Source: Hyphococcus sp. (GTDB lineage: Bacteria > Pseudomonadota > Alphaproteobacteria > Caulobacterales > Parvularculaceae). From it: a stretch of 37,158 nucleotides of DNA. Position numbers and translations under genes: made by a program. The stretch lies in assembly GCA_021604585.1 (NCBI GenBank), contig BQJG01000033.1:1-37158 (forward strand), given 5' to 3'. Numbering within the stretch: the stretch's first letter is position 1; every line of letters starts with the position of its first letter. Under the pieces are notes generated by a model, which had not been told where the DNA came from, did no database searches, and saw nothing but the letters and a program-made list of their open reading frames with translations. This document shows, in pieces, positions 1 to 7,619 of this stretch.

Positions 1-974
1 GATGACGCCAGATCCTGCTCCCATCCCGTTGCGCTCATCGCTTCGGGTCCGCGGCGATAGACCAGCGTCACATTGCGCGCGCCAAGACACTTCGCCTGCA
101 CCGCCGCATCAATCGCCGTATTGCCGCCGCCGATGACAATAACCTCATTGCTGATCGCGACGTTTGATTTATCTTTGGTTTGACGGATGTCTTCGATAAA
201 ATCGAGTGCGTCGCGCACGCCGCTCAATTCTTCTCCCTGCACGCCAAGAGTGTGACTTTGCCTCAATCCTGCGCCAATAAAGACGGCGTCAAATTCAGAC
301 CGCAGCCTCTCCAACGACAAGTCCGCGCCCAAGGTCTTGCCCTGTTCCAGATGTATGCCGCCAATGCCCAACAGAAACTCAACTTCGCGCCGGGCGAAAT
401 CATCCGCCATTTTATAGGCGGCGAGTCCGTATTCGTTGAGCCCGCCGGCTTTCGATTTCGCGTCATAAACGACAACATCATGGCCGAGCATGGCGGCGCG
501 ATGGGCGAAAGAAAGTCCGGCCGGTCCTGCGCCGATGACGGCGAGTTTCTTGCCCGTTGCTGGCGCCCGCAAAAAGGGGTGATCGCCGCCCTTGTCCAAA
601 AGATGATCCACCGCAAACCGCTGCAACTCGCCAATTTTCACTGGCGCGCCTTCGGTGTGATGCACCACGCAAACCTCTTCGCACAGAACTTCCGTCGGAC
701 AAGCGCGCGCGCAAGTGCCGCCCATAATGTTCTGCGACAGGATGGTTTTCGCCGAGCCCTCAATATTGCCTGATCTGATCTGATGAATGAACTTTGGAAT
801 GTCGATATGTGTGGGACAAGCGTTCATGCACGGCGCGTCATAGCAAAAGACGCAACGCCCCGCATCGACAACGGCCTGGGCCTGATCAAGACGGGGGTGC
901 AGGTCTGCAAAATTCTCCGCCACATCTGCTGGCGTCAGTCCCGCGTCATCCGTGTTGACCTTGAAATGCCTCAC
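1..974 (-). CDS. preT: PreT-like NAD-dependent dihydropyrimidine dehydrogenase subunit (partial, 3' end outside window)
   Basis: Open reading frame of 324 codons running off the window edge. It resembles the FeS/flavin subunit (PreT, GltD-like) that passes electrons from NAD(P)H to PreA during reduction of uracil and thymine. The N-terminal part carries clustered cysteines for two 4Fe-4S centres: CVFCYDAPCMNACP at about residues 41-54, then a second group with CARACP and CEEVC. A FAD-binding VIGAGPAGLS lies near residue 147 and a second nucleotide-binding VIGGGNTAID near 280. The start is taken as GTG at 974, preceded by AGGA. It begins 11 nt after the stop of the aminotransferase gene, so the two are probably cotranscribed. 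A GltD-like glutamate synthase small subunit is the main alternative. The fused N-terminal cysteine layout and the aminotransferase neighbour favour PreT. Confidence 0.8.
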   Translation of the reverse strand, partial: MRHFKVNTDDAGLTPADVAENFADLHPRLDQAQAVVDAGRCVFCYDAPCMNACPTHIDIPKFIHQIRSGNIEGSAKTILSQNIMGGTCARACPTEVLCEEVCVVHHTEGAPVKIGELQRFAVDHLLDKGGDHPFLRAPATGKKLAVIGAGPAGLSFAHRAAMLGHDVVVYDAKSKAGGLNEYGLAAYKMADDFARREVEFLLGIGGIHLEQGKTLGADLSLERLRSEFDAVFIGAGLRQSHTLGVQGEELSGVRDALDFIEDIRQTKDKSNVAISNEVIVIGGGNTAIDAAVQAKCLGARNVTLVYRRGPEAMSATGWEQDLAS

Positions 975-985
975 TCGCTTATTTC

Positions 986-2332
986 CTATGCGCCTGTTCC
1001 TACAGCTTGAATCGCATCGCGTAAAATATCAAACCCTTCGTCGATTTCCGCCTCCGTCACCGTCAACGGCGGCGCAAGGCGGATGACATTGCCGTAAAAG
1101 CCGCCTCGCCCAATCAACAGACCGCCCGCCTTGGTGCGCTCCATAATGTCGGCCACAGCGTCGACATTGGGCAACTTTCCGTCTGCGCCGACGAGTTCGA
1201 TCCCGATCATCAGGCCCTTGCCGCGCACCTCGCCAATCAGGGGCGCCGTCTTTGCGAACGCCGCCAGCTTGTCATGTAAACGCTGGCCTTGCTTGGCGGC
1301 GTTCGCCTGTAAATTGTTTTCCTGCAGATAATGAAGGTTCGCGAGCGAACCGCGCGTCACCAGCGGATTGCCGCCAAAGGTGGAAATGGAATTCGCCTTA
1401 AAGCAATCCATGATTTCCTTACGGGCGATGACGCCGCCAATGGCGAGACCATTACCGAGGCCCTTAGCAAAGGTCATAATATCAGGCGTAAAGCCATGCG
1501 CCTGATAACCCCAGAAATGTTCGCCGGTGCGGCCCCACCCGGTTTGCACTTCGTCCGAAATGAACAGAATGCCTTTGCGCTTCAGCACGTCGTTGAAACG
1601 TCCATACATGCCGTCCGGTGGCACGCCAAAGCCACCGACGCCTTGAATCGGTTCTGCAATCAGACATGCGACGTCACCTGCCGTCGCGACCTCCAGGACA
1701 TTCTCGAGATCTGAAACGCAGGCGCGCATATAGTCGTCGTCAGACATATGCGCGAACGGGCTGCGATAGGGATAGCCGCCATGAATGTAAGACACATTGA
1801 AGGGCGACAGCGATGAAGGCGACCATGACGCTGTTCCCGTCGTCGCCATCGCCGAGAACGATCGCCCATGATAGCTATGGCGCATGGCGAGGATCTGGTT
1901 TGAACGGCGATAGGCCGTCGCCAGCATGAGGGCGGTGTCATTCGCCTCACTGCCGGAGTTTGTGAAGAAAACCTTCGCGTCTGGAATGCCCGACAGCGCC
2001 GCAATTTCTTCCGCAAGCTCAATCTGAGAGTCGATCAGATAGAGCGTCGAAGAGTGCAGCATCTTTTCCGCTTGGTCGCGGATCGCCTCAACGACGCTCG
2101 GAACCCCATACCCGGTCATGGTGGTCAGAATGCCGCCAAAGAAATCGAGATAGGAACGGTTGTCCTGATCCCAGACTCGCCGCCCTTCGCCCCGGACAAT
2201 CTGGATTGGCTCTTTATAATATAGCGCCAGCCAGGACGGCATGACCGAACGGTGCCGGTCTAGGAGAGAAATGTTCTGGCCGCTCTTAGTCATTCGTACC
2301 GCCCGACCGTTAGAGGGCGCCCCTCTTAGCAA
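986..2332 (-). CDS. Class III (AGXT2-like) pyridoxal-phosphate aminotransferase
   Basis: Fold type I, class III aminotransferase of 448 codons. The family transfers amino groups from omega-amino acids such as beta-alanine or 3-aminoisobutyrate to pyruvate or glyoxylate. SDEVQTGWGRTG near residue 260 holds the Asp that contacts the pyridine nitrogen. FAKGLGNG near 287 holds the Schiff-base Lys, and FTNSGSEAND is the phosphate-binding segment. Two starts are possible. TTG at 2332 has AAGGTG 7 nt upstream. ATG at 2293 removes 13 poorly conserved-looking residues but has a weak ribosome site. The gene precedes preT by 11 nt. Beta-alanine and 3-aminoisobutyrate are end products of reductive pyrimidine breakdown, so I infer that it removes their amino group. 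Substrate is not proven by sequence. Confidence 0.85.
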   Translation of the reverse strand: MLRGAPSNGRAVRMTKSGQNISLLDRHRSVMPSWLALYYKEPIQIVRGEGRRVWDQDNRSYLDFFGGILTTMTGYGVPSVVEAIRDQAEKMLHSSTLYLIDSQIELAEEIAALSGIPDAKVFFTNSGSEANDTALMLATAYRRSNQILAMRHSYHGRSFSAMATTGTASWSPSSLSPFNVSYIHGGYPYRSPFAHMSDDDYMRACVSDLENVLEVATAGDVACLIAEPIQGVGGFGVPPDGMYGRFNDVLKRKGILFISDEVQTGWGRTGEHFWGYQAHGFTPDIMTFAKGLGNGLAIGGVIARKEIMDCFKANSISTFGGNPLVTRGSLANLHYLQENNLQANAAKQGQRLHDKLAAFAKTAPLIGEVRGKGLMIGIELVGADGKLPNVDAVADIMERTKAGGLLIGRGGFYGNVIRLAPPLTVTEAEIDEGFDILRDAIQAVGTGA

Positions 2333-2426
2333 TTTTTTTCACCTTCCGCCAGTGACTTAGACAGATGAACGGCCTTGATAAAGCTGTGCATGTGCGAAAT
2401 GAACAAACCAAATGCGGCGCGGACAA

Positions 2427-2454
2427 AAGGGCGGACCATTTCTGATCCGCCCTT
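2427..2454 (-). terminator. Rho-independent terminator after the matrixin gene
   Basis: A 9-bp perfect stem (2427-2435 with 2446-2454) and 10-nt loop are followed on the minus strand by TTTTG. It lies 44 nt beyond the stop of the metalloprotease gene. The gap 2333-2498 holds nothing else that I recognise except the likely promoter region of the aminotransferase gene. Confidence 0.75.
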
Positions 2455-2498
2455 CTTCATTCACCGCATCGCAGGCCCGAAAGCGCGCGAGGATGTCG

Positions 2499-4463
2499 CT
2501 AGTCCGTCATACGCATTTCAACGATCCAGTCTGTTCCGCCAGCACGCTGAATAAACGGGCCACCGAATGTTGAAAGGTAGGAAGTGCCGGACACGACACC
2601 GTCATTGTCCAGCGCGAGCAAAGGCGGGAAACCTGACGGTCCGGTGATGTAGCCATTCTTCGCTGCCAGAACGAGGAAGACATCGGCATCAGGATTTCTG
2701 CGCAATTCTTTACCCAACTTATTGGCGAGCACGCGTTCCGATTTGATGTACATCGGCGCGAGATCCTGATCCTGCCCAATAAAGTCTTCCACAATATAGA
2801 TCGGCTTATTGAGGTTGATCACGGCGTTACCGCCACCATCGACTTCGCCCACGAAAATGCCGGCATACTCAAATTCCGGAATCGCTGATGCATCTCCAAC
2901 ATACGTCCAAAACAGGCCAGATGTAATAAATTGGCCTGCATCAAGCTTCGCTTTGACATTTGCTCCATCAAACCGTTCAGCGTAAATGACGTCGCTCGCA
3001 CCGATCGCGGCGCCTGTGCCGATAAAGCCTACGACTGGCGAACCGTTCCGAAGAACGTCTTCGGTGTTGGTGACGAGGTCAATGCTCGGATTCCAGGCGT
3101 AGCTCACGACTGGCGACGTGCCGCCTGTGTCACTTTCAAACGCGCCCTCCTTCGGACGGTCATAGCCTTCCTCGCCAAAGGTCAACTGTCCAAAAATTTC
3201 ACCAATAAAAGCAGTGAACGAAATATTGCCGCCAGCCGCCGGATCGCCATCCGTCGCTTGAAGCATGACCCGATACTTGTCCTTCTTCACTGGAATGACG
3301 AACGCGCCTGAAAGAGCGTTCACTTCCGGAGAGACGATGTCGAAGAATTGCAGGTCAGGCGTCAACGCGATTTTAGCGACGCCCGAATAGCCCTCGCCAA
3401 CGATGCGGCCGGTCTTTTCATCCATGGCGAAGACGTTGCCGCCCAGAATATTGACGCCATCGCCAGTTTTCACTGTCCCGTGAAGGACGTCGTAATCCCA
3501 CTCAAACTTACGGTCACCATATTGAAGCGCCGCAGGTCCTGAAGAGGCGGAGCCTTCTGGGTAGACATAAGACGACCATGCAATGTCATCGTCATGCAGT
3601 GTGCGCTGGCCTTCTTCAGAGGCTGCGTCGCCAATGTCGATGAACGGGAACATGGTCGAGCCCGTTCCATCCGCGTCAGAGATCTGATTGACCAGGCTGT
3701 GTGACAAACCGTGCGAGTGGCCGAACTCATGAACAGCGACCGCCTGAATGTCAGAACCTGTAAAGCCGAAAGGCACATCCGATGACGGCTCGGTTTCCCA
3801 GTAAAAACTTACAAGGTTCCATAAAGGATCGTTGAACTGCACATCATTGTCGAGGATTGTGCCGGCTGGGTAGTCGCCCGGAACGAATTCTATATCGCCA
3901 TCGCCATCCGCATCGTGGCACTGATTTTTCAGCGCAGGGTCTGCTGAATTAGGATCGAAAACATCGCTATCTCCGTCGCCGTCAATGTCATCGCCTGGGA
4001 CGAAGGTCGCATCTTCAATCAGCGACGTCGAAGGCGAAGATGCGAGGAAACCAGCACCGGGAGGAGTTTCCCAAGTCAGCTCATTGATAAAATCGAAAGA
4101 TCGTGTGCCGTTATTCAAGGCGACAATCTCGGTCAGTTCCATCCTGATATAGGAGGTCGGGATTTTGTTCCATTCCTCGAATGTCGCTTCGATTTCGTCA
4201 GCCATTGCCGTTAGCGGAATTGGCGCGAAGGCGGCGTTTGGAATATCGATCGTCGTCGCCGGAATGTTGTCTAGCTTATAACGAATGGTCGAACAGTTCG
4301 CCGGCCATGCAATCGGAACAAGGATTGCATCAATTGATCCCGGAAATTCCGCAGAAGGACCGATAAGTTTAGTTTCGTCGAGTTGCCCGCCGGCCATTGC
4401 CGTAGAGGACAGTGCGATCGCGGCGGCGCTTAGCGCCACGCTGCTGATAAATTTACGTTTCAT
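2499..4463 (-). CDS. Secreted matrixin-like zinc metalloprotease
   Basis: Predicted 654-residue exported protein. Residues 1-25 form a signal peptide ending STAMAG. The catalytic motif HEFGHSHGLSH near residues 243-253 is the HEXGHxxGxxH signature of metzincins, and STMFPF about 20 residues later fits the Met-turn. Between the N-terminal strand region and the zinc site lie two Asp-rich segments, DDIDGDGDSDVFD and DADGDGD, which look like calcium-binding loops. The remaining roughly 350 residues have no motif I can name. The family cleaves proteins outside the cell, and the physiological substrate is unknown. The start ATG at 4463 has GAGAG 8 nt upstream. It is the second gene of a two-gene unit, 72 nt after the small exported protein. 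No obvious propeptide Cys-switch sequence was seen. Confidence 0.85.
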   Translation of the reverse strand: MKRKFISSVALSAAAIALSSTAMAGGQLDETKLIGPSAEFPGSIDAILVPIAWPANCSTIRYKLDNIPATTIDIPNAAFAPIPLTAMADEIEATFEEWNKIPTSYIRMELTEIVALNNGTRSFDFINELTWETPPGAGFLASSPSTSLIEDATFVPGDDIDGDGDSDVFDPNSADPALKNQCHDADGDGDIEFVPGDYPAGTILDNDVQFNDPLWNLVSFYWETEPSSDVPFGFTGSDIQAVAVHEFGHSHGLSHSLVNQISDADGTGSTMFPFIDIGDAASEEGQRTLHDDDIAWSSYVYPEGSASSGPAALQYGDRKFEWDYDVLHGTVKTGDGVNILGGNVFAMDEKTGRIVGEGYSGVAKIALTPDLQFFDIVSPEVNALSGAFVIPVKKDKYRVMLQATDGDPAAGGNISFTAFIGEIFGQLTFGEEGYDRPKEGAFESDTGGTSPVVSYAWNPSIDLVTNTEDVLRNGSPVVGFIGTGAAIGASDVIYAERFDGANVKAKLDAGQFITSGLFWTYVGDASAIPEFEYAGIFVGEVDGGGNAVINLNKPIYIVEDFIGQDQDLAPMYIKSERVLANKLGKELRRNPDADVFLVLAAKNGYITGPSGFPPLLALDNDGVVSGTSYLSTFGGPFIQRAGGTDWIVEMRMTD

Positions 4464-4535
4464 GTTTCATGCTCTCTCAAAAATTGAACAAAACCGTTTC
4501 GGACAACCCGGCTCAGCCGGCTTCCCGTATCGGAA

Positions 4536-5066
4536 TCAATCCATGTCCTTCTTGGCGCGACCTTTGGCTTTCATTGCGCGGACCCGGTTCATGAAGGAAG
4601 GCAGCTTTTCCATTGCGCCTTCTGGCGTGCGAACTGAATCGCCGTCACTCGACTCGACGACATTGATCGCGCCTTGAGAATAGCCGACCACCTCAGCCTG
4701 GCCGAGTTGTGACTCTTGGAGAAAAAGAACAAATCTCGTGCCCGCTGAAAAATGCGGCGAACCCGGCCATGTTTCAGCAAATTTGAATTTGCCGATCTGA
4801 TAGCGGCCGCCAAGCGTGGTGACAGTCACCGTGCCGCCCATGTCGCCGAAAGCCGCATCCGATACGCGAAAATCAGTATAGGTGAAAACGCCTGCATCTG
4901 TGCGTTCCGTTCGGCTCGACATAGCCTCGCCGACAACCACAGACGACGATTGATCGACCATGTCGTCGAGGCGCAATTTTTGTAGTGACGTCGCAGTGGC
5001 CGGTGTGACCGCCGATATCGCACACACCCCCGCTGCCGCCGCAACTAACTTTAGATTCGGTAGCAT
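4536..5066 (-). CDS. Small exported protein of unknown function, partner of the matrixin gene
   Basis: Predicted 176-residue protein with an N-terminal signal peptide (MLPNLKLVAAAAGVCAISAV, cleavage likely after ATATS). The rest reads as alternating beta-strands: SSVVVGEAMS, GTVTVTTLGG, GTRFVLFLQE and EVVGYSQGAINVVE. This resembles small beta-domain proteins that I recall beside matrixins in other bacteria, but I cannot name a family. The C-terminus is strongly basic (RVRAMKAKGRAKKD). The ATG at 5066 is chosen over ATG 5087 because GGGAGA lies 6 nt upstream. It is the first gene of the unit, so it may be a chaperone, inhibitor or co-substrate of the protease. That role is inference only. Confidence 0.65.
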   Translation of the reverse strand: MLPNLKLVAAAAGVCAISAVTPATATSLQKLRLDDMVDQSSSVVVGEAMSSRTERTDAGVFTYTDFRVSDAAFGDMGGTVTVTTLGGRYQIGKFKFAETWPGSPHFSAGTRFVLFLQESQLGQAEVVGYSQGAINVVESSDGDSVRTPEGAMEKLPSFMNRVRAMKAKGRAKKDMD

Positions 5067-5092
5067 CGCATTCTCCCTTGTTTGCAACAGAA

Positions 5093-5133
5093 ATTTCTTG
5101 GCGCAGATGCTCGCGACACGCGCGCCAAGAAAT
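5093..5133 (-). promoter_or_regulatory. 12-bp inverted repeat in the leader of the protease operon
   Basis: Perfect inverted repeat ATTTCTTGGCGC (5093-5104) and GCGCCAAGAAAT (5122-5133) with a 17-nt centre. It ends 27 nt upstream of the ATG at 5066. It could be an operator for a dimeric repressor or an mRNA hairpin just before the ribosome site. No T-tract follows on the minus strand, so it does not look like a standard terminator. The rest of the gap up to 5503 is AT-rich with scattered TTGACA-like words but no convincing gene. Confidence 0.55.
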
Positions 5134-5503
5134 CTTGGTTAATACAAATTACTGGAGCTTGAAACCAAATTGCGCATTGCTTGACAGCTTCCACCAGTAA
5201 GTAGCCCCAACTGAGTGCTATCTTTCAATCGCCAAGGTATTTGTTCCGTTTTTTTGACACCATGATAGCCGCACACGCTAGACGTGTAGACTCAGCGTAA
5301 AAAAATCGTCACTTTAACCTGCACGCCGCCACGGCCCCAGCGGTCTTAGCTCCATTGGCGACTACTGATTCGAACGGCGCGACCGCGGGTAATTTTTCGC
5401 GCGAATCTCTGAATTGCAGACAGAGCTGGAGACTGCTGAGGGTTACACTTTGATCGTACGCATCAATCGAATTTGAATCTCGCGGGGAGCCGGTCTGAGA
5501 AAA

Positions 5504-5986
5504 CTAGACAGCCGGCTCGCTAATAGCGCCCACATCGAGAACTGGCGCAGCGTCAAGTTCTTCAGCATCAAGCAACATAACCGTGCGCTCTAACGCAGCG
5601 ACCAGAAAAGACTGCTCCCAGCTTTCAAGCTTTTCAAAACCACGCTCAAAACGCAGTTGTAGAATGCTCGGCGCATTTTCTAGAATGGAGGCGCCTTGTT
5701 CCGTCAATTTGACGGTGACGCGTCTCTTATCGTCTTCGTTACGTGTCCGCTCCAAAAACGCTCTGCTCTCCAGCTTGTCGAGAAGAGCCGTCACCGTCGC
5801 CTGGCTGAGCGATATTTCTTTCGCCAACACGCCGGGCGTTGCGCCGGCGGATTTCGCAATCATCTCCATCAATATGAGTTGCGATGGCGTGAGGCCGCAT
5901 TGCTTTGCCAAGGCGCGGGAACTGATTTCCGTTGCGCGCAAGATTTGGCGCAATGCGATAAGGGCGTGATCAATTCTGCTAGTCAT
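5504..5986 (-). CDS. MarR-family transcriptional regulator
   Basis: 160-residue protein with the winged-helix layout of MarR: SPSQ-like recognition region LTPSQLILMEMIAKSAGATPGVLAKEI in the middle, LSQATVTALLDKLE as recognition helix, and the beta-wing ERTRNEDDKRRVTVKLTEQG. Such proteins bind palindromic operators as dimers and are usually released by a small ligand. The start ATG at 5986 overlaps the end of the BCCT gene by 8 nt, so translation is probably coupled. Being last in the transporter operon, it may control that operon, but no operator was identified. The tail EELDAAPVLDVGA is acidic. Confidence 0.88.
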   Translation of the reverse strand: MTSRIDHALIALRQILRATEISSRALAKQCGLTPSQLILMEMIAKSAGATPGVLAKEISLSQATVTALLDKLESRAFLERTRNEDDKRRVTVKLTEQGASILENAPSILQLRFERGFEKLESWEQSFLVAALERTVMLLDAEELDAAPVLDVGAISEPAV

Positions 5987-7619
5987 GGGACATGCTGCTT
6001 AAGGAAATGCTGGCATTCTTTTGGCTCACCATTTCCTCCCTTAAGCCGCGATAGAGGCTCGCGCAACACGCCAATAGGACGAGTGTAAACGGCAGCCCCG
6101 CCGTAATTGCTCCGGCCTGTAATGATGTAAGCGCCGCTGAGCCGCCGCCGACCAGCAGAACAACCGCCACCAGCCCTTCCATAGTCGCCCAAAAAATGCG
6201 CTGCGGCACAGGTGCGTGCAGCTTGCCGCCCGCCGTGATGCTGTCAATGACAAGCGAGCCCGAGTCCGACGACGTTACAAAGAACACGATCAGCAATACG
6301 ATCGCGACAAAGGACGATATCTGGTGAAAGGGTAAGTTCTCAAGCATCTGGAACAAGACCAGCGAGACTTCCGAGATGCCGCCCGGCAGCACGCCGACGC
6401 CATTCTTCACCTGGTCGATTGCTGTCGTGCCGAAAGCCGTAAACCAGACCACGGCGACGATGACCGGCACGCCCATCACTGCGATCAGGAACTCACGGAT
6501 TGTCCGGCCGCGCGAGACACGCGCAATGAACATGCCGACAAAGGGCGACCAGGAAATCCACCACGCCCAGTAAAAGATCGTCCAGCCATGGAACCATTCG
6601 GTATCGGTACGGCCAATCCAGTTGCTGAGGCGCAAACTATCAGCAGCGTAAGCGACGGCATTGGTTCCAAAGCCTTTGAAAATCGCCATTGTAGGGCCAG
6701 CGACGATGACAAACAGCAGCAACAAGATTGCAATAATGATATTGATGTTGCTGAGCAGTTTTACGCCGCCATCAAGCCCGCGCACCACGGAAAAAATCGC
6801 CAGCGAGGTGATCCCGGCAATAAGGATGACCTGCGTGCCGAGTCCATTATCAACGCCAAATAAAAAATGCAGACCGCTCGCCGCCTGACGGGCGCCGAGA
6901 CCCAGCGATGTTGCAAGCCCAAACAGCGTCGCCACCACTGCGAGGAGATCGACGATATGGCCGGGCCAACCCCAGATGCGATCCCCAAGCAGCGGATAAA
7001 ACGCCGAACGAATGGTGAGCGGCAGCCCTTTGTTGAACGTGAAAAAGGCAAGCGACAGCCCCATAACCGCGTAAACCGCCCAAGGCGTCACGCCCCAGTG
7101 AAAAATTGTTGCGCTGAAGGCGAGTCGCTCTGCTTCAGGCGTGCGCGCCGCCACATCGAGGGGCGTGCCGAACCAGCCGGTGTAGTAGGCCGTGGGCTCT
7201 GCGGCGCCGTAGAAGACGAGCCCAATGCCGACACCAGCCGAAAACAACATGGACAGCCACGACAGAACCCCGAAATCCGGCTTGGCGTCCGGACCGCCCA
7301 ATCGGATATCGCCGAAGCGTGAGACGCCGATAAACAAACAGAAAAGAAAAATGATGTTAGTGGCCACGACAAAGAACCAGTCAAAATGCTGCAGCGTCCA
7401 GTCGCGCGCAAATGTCAATACACTCCCCGCGCTCTCGGGAAACATCAGTACTGAGCCCGCGAAACTTAAGATCAGCGCCGCACTGGCGAAAAATACTGGA
7501 TTATGGATATCGAGCCCTAATATCTCGATATTGTCCTGCCCAGTTGTGTAATCCGTTTCATAGACGGACTCTTCCGGCGCCAACTCCTCAGGCAACAATT
7601 CATCATTTTCATTGGTCAC
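5979..7619 (-). CDS. BCCT-family betaine/carnitine/choline transporter
   Basis: 546-residue inner-membrane protein of the betaine-carnitine-choline transporter family, with about 12 hydrophobic segments. The family signature is clear near residues 350-375 as WWISWSPFVGMFIARVSRG followed by RTIREF. The family imports quaternary ammonium solutes, or swaps them, using sodium or proton gradients. The exact substrate (glycine betaine, choline, carnitine, ectoine or dimethylsulfoniopropionate) cannot be told. The start is GTG at 7619, overlapping the TGA of the upstream sulfotransferase gene by 4 nt, with GGAG 8 nt before it. The nearby ATG at 7612 is out of frame. The N-terminal 35 residues are acidic and cytoplasmic. 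The end overlaps the MarR gene. Confidence 0.92.
   Translation of the reverse strand: MTNENDELLPEELAPEESVYETDYTTGQDNIEILGLDIHNPVFFASAALILSFAGSVLMFPESAGSVLTFARDWTLQHFDWFFVVATNIIFLFCLFIGVSRFGDIRLGGPDAKPDFGVLSWLSMLFSAGVGIGLVFYGAAEPTAYYTGWFGTPLDVAARTPEAERLAFSATIFHWGVTPWAVYAVMGLSLAFFTFNKGLPLTIRSAFYPLLGDRIWGWPGHIVDLLAVVATLFGLATSLGLGARQAASGLHFLFGVDNGLGTQVILIAGITSLAIFSVVRGLDGGVKLLSNINIIIAILLLLFVIVAGPTMAIFKGFGTNAVAYAADSLRLSNWIGRTDTEWFHGWTIFYWAWWISWSPFVGMFIARVSRGRTIREFLIAVMGVPVIVAVVWFTAFGTTAIDQVKNGVGVLPGGISEVSLVLFQMLENLPFHQISSFVAIVLLIVFFVTSSDSGSLVIDSITAGGKLHAPVPQRIFWATMEGLVAVVLLVGGGSAALTSLQAGAITAGLPFTLVLLACCASLYRGLREEMVSQKNASISLSSMSHD

Noticed and set aside
180..773. Plus-strand open frame opposite preT
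   Set aside because: It is a shadow of the well-supported minus-strand gene and encodes no recognisable domain.
5253..5285. TTGACA with 17-nt spacer in the gap before the MarR gene end
   Set aside because: The -10 match is poor and the orientation points to no plus-strand gene.
5487..5518. Inverted repeat GAGCCGG/CCGGCTC at the end of the MarR gene
   Set aside because: One arm is inside the coding end and no T-tract follows, so a terminator call is not supported.
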